Below, one piece after another: positions 1 through 10,300 of a DNA stretch of 64,000 bases. How positions within the stretch are numbered: position 1 is the stretch's first letter; each line of letters starts with the position of its first letter. The stretch comes from Schistocephalus solidus. Taxonomy: Eukaryota; Platyhelminthes; Cestoda; Diphyllobothriidea; Diphyllobothriidae. The translations under genes were made by a program, and so were the position numbers. Location of the stretch: NCBI GenBank assembly GCA_017591395.1, contig WEDG01011774.1, positions 1-64,000 of the forward strand. Reading direction: 5' to 3'. The notes under the pieces are model-generated. The model worked only from the letters and a program-made list of their open reading frames with translations, made no database searches and was not told the origin of the DNA.

Positions 1-2150
1 TCCGATTCGATACTACAGATCGAAGGTAATGCATAGGCTTTCATACTAAGTATTTTTGGGTTTTAAAAATGCAGAATGGCGGGCGAAATTTCAAACGGTA
101 TTTGAGTAAGAAAATAAAGACCCGCTAAATTATGACTATTAGTCCATACCCCCAAAGACACACATTCGACTTGACATAAGTTTCCAAAAAAGACTGGTAA
201 AACTTTTGTATCTTAAATAACTGATAAAGGTCTTCTTAACTTTGTGCGTGCATTTTGGCAGGTGGGTTTCATTCCTAAAGCACCAGTTACATGTTAATAG
301 AGCCTTCAAGGTCATTGGGATATTCCAATACTGCCGAAAGTGTAAGTAGTGTTTTCAGTTGATGATCGAAATATAGAAAGTCCCCCTAGCTCGGAGGGGA
401 GTAAAAGAAAAAGCAGACTGATATTCCCTTCACTTAAAGGAGTCCTGGTACATGCGGATCACAAGACTGTTAAATGTGCACTAGGATTGAACACTGTTCC
501 TGTCGTTCCTTTGCCGACCCAACCTGTAAAAAAATGGGTTAGTTTGTAAGGCCTCAACGGTTCCCGTGATAGTGGTTACTTAAGACGAGAGCTTTTTCGT
601 GGCTTCCTCCTTCCTTTGCTATGATGTCACTATGGAAAACCGAACTAGATCTCTTTGGCATTTACACCTTTAAATGCATGCCTTTGAAAAAATGACAGAT
701 TTTGTCGACAAAAGGCGCCGCCCTGCCAACGAAAGTTGGTCACCCATTAACGACAGAACCTTGGTGCAAAATATGTCCACTGAAAGCTATGACTTTCAAC
801 CGCAGAAGAGACCACTAAACAGCAGTTTTGCTCTACGTTCTCCCCCTAGATCTGTCAATCTGTGGACTGCCAAAAGTCTCGCGTATTTCTTGCGACTCCT
901 ATGCGTACGCTAGATGACGCAACCGATGCTATGTCACGACAAAAAGTAGAATGGGTGATATGAAGAGAGTTGGATGTTGTTATTTTGTCTTCGGTGAATT
1001 TGAAAAAATGATAACAAATACGTTTTTACGAGAGGGGAACAGAATAATTTTAAGGTTAAGTCCGGCTTTTTCTGATATGCGAGTAATTGTCTATGCAGTT
1101 GAGTATCAAGAACCCGGCATGGTCATTTGTTTCTCTGCGTGTTTGTGTAAAAGTTTCTCCGTAGTCCGTTTTGAAGAGCAAAATTGGATTTTGCGTTCAC
1201 TAATTATTAATTATAGAAGGGTCCATAGAAGTAAGAATGGCCAACCAAAACGGTCCACAAGAAAGCAGGAGGACGATTTTGTTAGTCTAACACTAAAAGC
1301 ATCATTATATGTCCGTTAAGGTCATTTACAGAGAGCATTGCACGATCTTTTCTCTGAACATAATTAAGATAAGGATGACGAACATTGAACTTCACCTACA
1401 TAATAACATTATCAGGACTTTTTTTAATAGGACCTTTGTAAAGGCACCTTTTTGTTTGCTACGGACTATGTGGATCAGAGACTCTCATCCTGGAAGAGCA
1501 GTAAAAAGTGCGAGGAATTCTGATTTTTATCAAAGTCCATGAGGGTGATCCAAGTGGTAATACACAGCAAAATCTTTCAGGAGAACACAGCGCTGATGGC
1601 GACCCTTAAAGACTTTCGACGGCTCATAAATTGCAGGACTATAAAATTCGAAGATTGGCAGCCGACAACGGACATCATAAATAGTGAGGTGTTCATAGAC
1701 AATGCGCAAGGTGTCTGCGGGTGCAATGGACACCGAATGCATACCATCATTATCCATGATAATTAATAATAAATGGAACAATGTGAACGACCATAGTCTG
1801 GGTTTTGAAACAATAGCCAACCTCATTGGCCGCGGGTTTTTAACTATTCTTTTGTTTTGGCCAACAGCTGGAATCTTAGTACAATCAAAAATCCTGTTTG
1901 CGCTTTCCAAGAAGAACGAGCACACGGCATATGAGAATCCTTCAATACCAAAAGGCGTTGTTTTCTGTGATATAATCACAAGTACTAAGATTTTATGTCT
2001 GAAAGCCTTGTTAGTCTATTACTTGCAAACGCACAGTCAAAAGGACACAGGTTTCGATTAATTATTTCTTTTCATTATTCCCCCGTTTTTTATCCCCTTC
2101 CCTTCATTATGCATTGTTATATTTAGCCGCCCTGGCCAAGTCTAGACTGT
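1..2150. other. no recognisable gene
   Basis: AT-rich sequence with short overlapping ORFs on both strands. The longest is 149 aa at 1979-1530 (minus) and overlaps plus-strand ORFs; none resembles a known family. The terminal ECI2 exon was looked for on the minus strand here and not found. Confidence 0.5.
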
Positions 2151-2299
2151 GATTAGGTAGCGGTTGATGGGTCAAGTTGCACGCTGGTCCACACCGTCAG
2201 AGCTGGGACGCATGCAGATGTCCCTTCCACCTCTTTGTTGTAATAAAACCCTGGTCAAGTATTCGTTGTAAACCAGAGCGCGTAGTTGTATGCTAAGGT

Positions 2300-2458
2300 G
2301 AAAAGTTTCGCCTGGTCAGCCACCTGCATCCTCTCCTACCTCTAGTCTTCTCTTGACTCTCTCATGACACCGGGTCCAGGTGGAGAAAGAGGGAGGCTAG
2401 CAGTCGCGGCGCAAATCTACTATCACTATCTACTATCACTACTACTATACTACTACTT

Positions 2459-2550
<92 letters not shown>

Positions 2551-2850
2551 GCTACTACTGCTACCATACTGCTACTACTACTGCGACTACTATTACTGCA
2601 ACTACTACTAAATTTACCACTACTACTACAACTACTACGATTACTACTACTGCTACTACTACTGCTGCTACTGCAACTACTGCTACTGCTACTGCTGCTC
2701 CTACTATACTACTACTACTACTACTACTATCTACTATCACTATCTACTATCCACGCACAAGGCACCACACTTGCTGTCAACCTGCCGTGAAGCACGTGGT
2801 AGACATCGTCGACGGTCAAAGTGTCATATATTTAGCCTAACTTATATGTT
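2300..2850 (+). repeat. dispersed GC-richer repeat, copy 1 (interrupted by a CTA microsatellite)
   Basis: The left part (CTCTCATGACACCGGGTCCAGG followed by GGCGCAA) and the right part (CACGCACAAG, then GTGGTAGACATCGTCGACGG) match the copies at 42848-43085 (plus) and 36600-36861 (minus). The family is about 250 bp, without a clear ORF or terminal repeats. It is perhaps a SINE or a non-autonomous DNA element. Confidence 0.65.
2416..2755 (+). repeat. (CTA)n/(ACT)n microsatellite
   Basis: A trinucleotide array, close to pure CTA/TAC in its first ~150 bp, then interrupted by CTG, ACG and CAA variants. It is bounded on both sides by CTACTATCACTATCTACTAT. It yields an open frame of Tyr and Thr runs that is not a believable protein. 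Confidence 0.95.
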
Positions 2851-2859
2851 AGACGTTCT

Positions 2860-4230
2860 CTGAAATTCCAATTTCCTATAGAAAAATAATTCAACATTAG
2901 CAAATACTATTTTATAAAGCAAGCTCTGCCCTATTTGAAAAAAGGAGATCTCTTTTAATGCTGTAATATATGGGGGAGTGAAGGGAAGGGACGTTTATGC
3001 TAATTCCACGAGATTTTATGAAGTACGACACCAACTGTATGTGAGCGAAGTAGGCAGTAACAAACAGAAAGGCAAGAAATCTAGCCAGGAAAATTCTTTG
3101 CAGGTGAACGGATCCAATGTGGGCAGGACACGGAAAATGTAATACGTTTCTTAACAGATGGAATTATCAGAAAGGTCATACTTGTCAGTCTACAACCGGC
3201 AGGAAAGGCAATGCGCACCAACACGAGCAAACAAGGAAAAACATGTCTTGGCCACGGTACACGCATTTCTGAGACTAACAGTTAAAAGAGGGGGCTGTGT
3301 TTTCGTCACCTGCATCTTAGAGGGAAAGAAAATAATGTGGTTTTCCGGTGATTTTTATAGTTGTTGACGTACTGAGTCCAGTGTCACCGATGGCAGTGGC
3401 GAAACAGTTGTGGTGTTGACATTCGTTTGCCGGTTCAGAGATAAGCCTCGTTTATATTCAGTGAAATTTTTTCAAAACCCCTTTCATGACCGTATCAATT
3501 CAAATGTATTTTATGTAAAACGTGCAAAAAAGGTATTTCTTTAACGCAGTGATGGGATGTGTGCTTATCGGATGCATCGTACAGTGGCATAAAATCGGCT
3601 AAACACACAGCCATCCTTCAAGATACTAATAGGGCCGTGACCATGGTACATCAAATATCATTTAAGCACAACTTTTCAGTTGTTGGCTTGCACCAAAACT
3701 TTAGAAAATGCCTCAGTATGAAAATAAGTTGGCTACTTTGGACTTATTTCCCCTAATTAAGCGGCTAGAAATGCGCAGATTCGGCGTTCAAATCCTATCT
3801 TAGGACATCAAGTTTCGCTCGCTGTCATGGGGTATTGCCGTGTGCTGAATGTAAAGCAAGCGAGGAAAAGGTAGGAATTGTAAGGATAGCTTCACTCTGT
3901 GCGACCGACTTTAATGTCTCTAGACCGGGGCTGCATCATGAGTGAAAGGAACACGTTCCTCTAAAGATATTGGTGCATCCGCACTTCCAAGCAAACAATT
4001 CATCTTTTGAGAAGTCAGTTTCATGTGACCAGTGTCCAGCAGCTGTTCAGTGGTCAGTTTTCGAAAAAGGCTTTAGTATGGACTCCAATGAGAAAAAAGT
4101 GCCTACAAAGGTATCATGAATCCCCGCCTAGGCCGCAGATTTAGCGTGCAGTCGAGCTCTGCTGTGCCATGGGGACGAGGGCATTTTAATCGACAGAGAG
4201 ATCCAGAAGGCAGAAAAAGATGAGACAGTA
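2860..4230. other. presumed 3' part of ECI2 (intron 8); no gene seen
   Basis: No exon fitting the ECI2 C-terminus was found. A tRNA-like B-box (GGCGTTCAAATCC, near 3783) hints at a decayed SINE but is too weak to call. Confidence 0.4.
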
Positions 4231-4231
4231 C

Positions 4232-4375
4232 CTGAATGGGTAGAGCAGCCATCTTTTCGATCCGGGCTCTTGATTCCTCGTGAAATGATTGTGAAGGGAA
4301 GACATCAGTTACAAGGCCAGCTGAGAGGGCCTCGAAGGCGGACAATTTGCGGCCGAAAAGCAGCATGCTATTCGC
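4232..4375 (-). CDS. ECI2: ECI2 exon 8 (last exon found)
   Basis: There are 48 codons: ANSMLLFGRKLSAFEALSAG, LVTDVFPSQSFHEE, then ARIEKMAALPIQ. It matches the crotonase helix region LIFGKKL..GEA...GLVTEVFP. The acceptor is TTTACACGAAG and the donor CAG|GTACTG. The open donor shows that at least one further coding exon exists. Confidence 0.92.
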
Positions 4376-7300
4376 CTTCGTGTAAAAAAAGAAAACATAG
4401 TTAGAATATGCGCATTGTTTTGGAAATTCGACCAGGTTCAGGTAAGGGGAGGTAAAGCTCAGAACATATGTGCTTGTCAGTCAAGACAAATGAAAAAAAA
4501 ACATTCGCCGAGTAATGAAGTCTGAGGGGGGTTTGTTGAAGTGGGGATTTCTCGGGGGTAAAGACATTGCGAACATTGTGCACATAAAACTTATCATCTT
4601 CCATTAAAGAAGTATTTTCATACAGACGTAGTAGATGTATTTGCCCGCAGTTTCTTCCGCCCACAGAAGTTCCCAGGCATACGTGGGCCCCTTCCTAGGG
4701 AAGCATTCTTATTCTAAGTTATTTATGACTAGATTATGGGTTTTAGGATATAGAGAGTGTGGATTTCTAGCAAGCTAAAAGAGCGCAAAGAAGAACATGA
4801 ACCAATTACCGAGTATCAGCCGTAGATTGCAAAACCAGCATAATTCATCACTTTCTTCTGATCTGGATCATGTGAGTCTGGACTAAGGATTTCTTTCAAG
4901 TCTACTAAAATCCCTAGCTGTCTATCGAAATATGCAACTTCACATGAATAACTGCGGAAGCAAGTACCATTGAAGTATTAAAGAACGAAATTGCCTTGCG
5001 TTCTTGAAGCACCAAGCGAATGTAGGCCAGTTACTCAGAAAACGATCGATTTCAGGCTCTAAATTAACTCGTGCGCACAAGTAATCGCATGCAGAAATTA
5101 TGCCATCTTGGGAAAAATTATTCATTTGGTATTTCTTGAAAATACCAGAGCACTGGATGCACTTATATGCGTACGTGTGCGTTGCATAAAACAAATGCCA
5201 GTAGATCACTCAAATGATAAAGCGAAAAAGGCGAATTCCCCATGGACAGTTCAGGGTAAATGGGGCGGTGTCTAGTTAAATAAACTACTTTATGCATTAT
5301 CTCAAAGGTCATTTTCTCAGGATGAACGATTCATCAAGCCATTTTAGGCTGAAATCCACGTTCCTTCATATAAAGGTATTTTTCTTAATGAATAGCTGTC
5401 TTAGATCACTTCTGTGACCATGATTCCGCAGAGAAATCGAAGAAGCGGAGGCGGATTCATGGGTCCGACTGCATTGTTTATGTCGTTTAAGAAACCACCG
5501 GAAAGGATATGGTATGTCGTCGGGGTCAGCAACAGATAAACCATAGAAGGTGCTTTGTGGAAATTGGCAATAATAGGTATTACAAGGGTTGGATCCTAGC
5601 CGTAAAACCAACTTAAACCTTCAATTTAAACGTAATCTTAACTTTAACCCTACCCCTAACTCTAACCCGGGGAAGAAGTTAACAGAGTACCACCTACTTT
5701 CATAAATTTAGTAGCGATTCGTGCGTAATAAAACCACCCCGAATGCATACAATTGCTAACAACAACACTTTATTTCAATCATTCGTCTGTTAAATTGCTG
5801 TCCCTGCCTCGTATGCTAACGATGCCGACACCCGAATTCTGAGCCTTCCGATCGCCGCAGGTCGGCTCTAACTTCTCAGTTCCCGACTTTCGGTGAACTC
5901 GCATCACGTTCGGCCCCTCCGTGGTTATCGTAATTGCGACAGTACCAGGAAGCCTGATAGACTACCAGCTTAGTGGGTTCTGTCCAAACTTATCCGAGCC
6001 GTGGCCGTAACACATGGTAGACAAGATTTGGGTCCAAGGTTCAGCTAGGCGCGTCGGTTGACCGGGCATCTACGGGGAATCTATTTAATCATGTTCTCAT
6101 TGGATTGGCAGATCATCTTCGCTTTCTTAAAAGCGAAAACGCAGTTACACGGGGCCATAGACCAGGAACAGTTTTTCCTCGCGATGGATAGAAAACTACT
6201 GCTTAGGAATTCCTGTGCCGGGGAGTGTGTTTGTTGTACCAGTACACCTGGCATCGGAATTTTGGAAAGATATACTGTAGACAAGCATTGATTGCTTCGT
6301 TTCCGACAGTGAACACTTGAGAGCCCGTAGCTGCTAGGTTATGAGAGATGCAGCTTTACCGTACACACCAATACAAATAAGTTTTAGATTCGTGGCACAT
6401 ACACGTGCCAGAAGTTTGGTTGCATGGGTCGACAAGAAAAACGTCGAGTAAACATTTGCTTCGAACAGGGGACGTAGGCTCCTTTCTCCCCCGACTTTCG
6501 TCGACAGCATTCGTGAACTGGCTGGAAGGGTATTCAGATACCACTGCTTTTAAGAGCAGTGGATTTATTGCCGTTGAACTAATGGATACGCCTAGTGTCT
6601 TCTTTCTTACAGCAATCTCTGTTCTTAATCTTCTGATTCGCCCCCTTTGTACATGAAGGGCAGCCGAGTATCGACTTCTTCTTCCTTCATAAATTGCATG
6701 CCGGAGGACGGAGTTTAAAAGTATCTTGAAGACTTGCACATCACTTTTGATTATGATTAATATGCCACCGAAGTATTTAACCCCGTATTTCGAGATCTAT
6801 TAGCTGAATAACGGTCGCTTATGTCGCTGTAGAAGATCTTCAACATTTGGACAGAACACTGATAAGCCCATCGGCGTCACTTTTGTTCCTAAAACTGGTT
6901 GTCAAAAGTAAAAAGAAGTCTTAAGACACAAGTCTGGGAGATCGCCGAAGTGCACGCGCTTCAGCTATCAGTCAGCTCGATAATTTTGTTCTCGAGGAAT
7001 GTTTCCGATAGTATCCATGTCTAGACAAGGCGCGATGAGGATAAATGACAAAATCGCGTCAAACGGAAATTTAACTTGATCTGCCACTACTTCAAGATGT
7101 ATGATGCGGACTTGGACGCCCATACGAAATACGTGATAGGAAAGGAGGGCAGAAAATTTAGATACTCTGGTAATACAAGCGAAAATGCGAGTCCAAGGAA
7201 GCACTTTAGAAGAAGTAGATGCGATCGCTGGGACAAGAGCTTTATTCGCCGGACGTTTCGGATTCCAACCCCGAACCCATCATCAGAGACAGTATCAGAT

Positions 7301-10300
7301 ACGCGCAATTCGTACACAAGGAGTTGCAGTCTTTATAGGATTCAGTCGCTATGCTACTACATGCCTACGGCAATGAACGGTCCCCCTTTATCGATAATGA
7401 CTGTACTCTGGTGTGTTAATTGTCTGATGGTCGGCATGCGGGTCGTTATCCGCTTAAATTTCGTCACCCGTGTTGTAGAATGGCGTGATGATTGCTCGAC
7501 CATCTGGCTCATCGGCATTGGCGCTGGAAAATGCGTTCGTCTGAGCGCTCCCCGAGTGGTCGAATGCTCTGACCAAACTGAGTCTCAACACCGAATATGG
7601 GTTGGGTAGGTTATTGCACTCGTTCATAGACTGGAGACCTGTAAACCATGATTTAAGCAACTCGCGACTCACGCGAATATGAACTTTTGCGAGAATTCCG
7701 GCTTCATTGAACTTGAATTTGTGGCCGGTTCACGCCAAATGAGCCGTGACTTGAGAATTGACATCATTTCGCCGCACTGCTGCCGCGTGCTCCGTAATTC
7801 GCGTCAGAAGCAGTCTTCCGGTTTCTCCGACGTGTTTCCTTTGACCGCAACTGCACTAGATCCTATTAAGAACTCCAGATGTTTCTTGCCGCTACAGTGG
7901 GTCCTTTGGACTCATTATCTGATGCCGAATAGTGGCCTCCCGTCTGTGTGCGACTCCCATTCCAAGTGGCGCGAGAAGGCGGCTGACGACCTCGCATACA
8001 TTTTCGACGCATAGAATCACACGTCAATATTTAGGTTCGATGCGATATTGTCGTTCAATCCATTTGCGCATGCACCGGTTGACGAAGTTGCGCAGGTAGT
8101 CATTTTCTCTGAACAATTGACGAAGATATCGTAATCTGGCAACCTTGGCTTGCGGTTCACCTCACCGCGTTTCAACACGCCAATATAGCGTCCTTATGCA
8201 ACTACGTTTGTGGCTGATTGTGTGGTTGCTGTTGAAGTTTAGTACTTGCATCGTACTTCTCACTGTCCTGAACGCTTTGGTTTTAAGGCCACCACAATCT
8301 TTGCGACAGAAGAGGACGTCGAGGAAGGTCAGGTGCTTGTTTTCTTCCACCTCAATTGTAAATTGTATGTCCGGGAAGACGCTATTGAGACATTCTTTGA
8401 ACGTGAGCACCCGATCCCGTTCGATGACAATGAAGGTGTCACCCACATACGAAGCCCAGAATTTCGGTCTGTGGTATTGTAAGACCAGTGAATCCAACAA
8501 TTGTTAGACCACCTCGGTTATCAGGTCGGCGAACGAATTAGTGTTGCCTTCACCAGCTCGCATATTTTTCCGTAAAACTTGAAGAACTTGCTGAGACAGA
8601 ACTTCAGGAGCTACAGGACTTGGCATGTCCGAGGTGATACTCCATTTCATCGTATTTGCGTCGCCTCGTTTCTGCCTATAATACTAGCCATTTTGCGGCT
8701 GCTGACGCAGCTCAAAAGTGAAACCCAAGGCAATACGAGGCTAGTGAGCCCCGTATCCGATCGGTGGCGCGAGAAGGCGGCTGACAGCCACATGGAGTTG
8801 GAGCCACACACAGACCGGAGGCCACCATTTGGCATCAAGTAATGGGACCAAAGGACCCACTGCAGCGGCAAGAAACATCTGGAGTTCTTAATAGGATCTA
8901 GTGCAGTTGCGGTCAAAGGAAACACGTCGGAGAAACCGGAAGACTGCTTCTGACGCGAATTACGGAGCACGCGGCAGCAGTGCGGCGAAATGATGTCAAT
9001 TCTCAAGTCACGGCTCATTTGGCGTGAACCGGCCACAAATTCAAGTTCAATGAAGCCGGAATTCTCGCAAAAGTTCATATTCGCGTGAGCCGCGAGTTGC
9101 TTAAATCATGGTTTACAGGCCCCCAGTCTAGTTACAAGTGCAATGACCTACCCAACCAATATTCGGTGTTGAGACTCGGTTTGATCAGAGCAGTCGGCCA
9201 CTCGGGGAGCGCTCAGACGAACGCATTTTCTAGCGCCAATACCGATGAGCCAGGTGGTCGAGCAATCATCACGCCACCCTACAACACGAGTGACGAAATT
9301 TAAGCGGATAACGACCCGCATGCCGGCAATCAGAAAATTAAAGCACCAGAGCACAGTCATCATCGGTGAAGGGGGAACCGTTCATTGCCGTAGGAATGCA
9401 GTAGCATAGGGATTGCATCCTATAAATACTGCGACTCTCTGTGTACGAATTACTCGTATCTGATATTATCTCTGATGCTGTGTTCGAGACGGAATCTAAA
9501 ATGTCAGGCGAATAAAGCTCTTTTCCCAGCGATCGTGTCTACTTCTTCTCTACTCTGGCAATCCAACGCTTAGGCGTCGCGTTATAATTAATCATCACTT
9601 GACAAGCCGTAGAAGCGCGAAATCCTGTCCAGCCTCTCCCTTCCTCCAGGGATGGCCATCTTCCCTCGTTGGATTTATGCTATGCAGGAGCTGATTGAAT
9701 GCTTAGGCGGACGAAATTACGCATGCTTCATTATCCACTTGTAGGACCAACATCTTCGGTCGGTACTTGGTCTTTGCTAATAAGAATTGTCGAGCATTCC
9801 TTGTCGGCAGGTGGGAGGGGCGAGGATATATTTTATATATACTGCAAGAAAAACCAGTCAATTGACCGTGCTTTTACGGGAGTTCGTTTCTCCTGGACGT
9901 AAATTTAGGTCATTGCTGACTGTAAGGTGTCTCTAGGCCAATGATTTTGGAACCAATCACTCTTAATGACAGTAAATTGGGCGAATATTAGCGTATGTTG
10001 TGCAAACTAATCCCTGTTAGCATTAATATATCGTATTTTACGTTAAGACAAGTGAATTAAATAGGATAAGCTCACATCTAAACGCAGAATACAATCACAA
10101 GCTTCAGATATCAAGTTAAATGTTCATTAATCCTAACAGAATTATCTTGAAGATTGCGGTAAATTGATCCTAAAGTGCCTTTAATTTGTATCCTACGTAT
10201 TAGCATATGCGTATGAAATAATTTTATCAACCCGCAAATAACCGGTCTTCGGTTATAAAACTTCATATGCAAATAAGCCCGTGGCGCTTCCTTTCGTTGT

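Larger units (their letters stand above)
7206..9556. mobile_element. Penelope-like element locus 1: head-to-head inverted copies in ECI2 intron 7
   Basis: A minus-strand copy (about 8785 to 7206: partial RT, linker, GIY-YIG, 3' end) is followed by a plus-strand partial copy (about 8792 to 9556: linker, GIY-YIG, 3' end). Both end with AATAAAGCTCTT and then AGCGATCG and a TTCTTC-type tail. Partial copies joined in tandem or inverted order are typical of Penelope insertions. Both copies are inactive. Confidence 0.85.
8792..9556 (+). repeat. inverted repeat, right arm (PLE locus 1)
   Basis: Partner of the arm at 7206-7970. Just before it, at 8764-8786, lies a block (GGCGCGAGAAGGCGGCTGAC) that also occurs in the same direction at 7968-7988, so the junction folds back on element sequence. 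Confidence 0.85.

Noticed and set aside
1530..1979. 149-aa minus-strand ORF
   Set aside because: Open over its length but resembles no family, lacks exon-like borders and overlaps ORFs on the other strand. Not enough to call a gene.
2364..2840. 158-aa ORF of Tyr and Thr runs
   Set aside because: It is the translation of the CTA microsatellite and flanking repeat, not a gene.
7679..8014. 111-aa plus-strand ORF, and its near-copy on the minus strand at 9078-8647
   Set aside because: Both are antisense readings of the PLE GIY-YIG segments. Their similarity to each other only reflects the inverted repeat.
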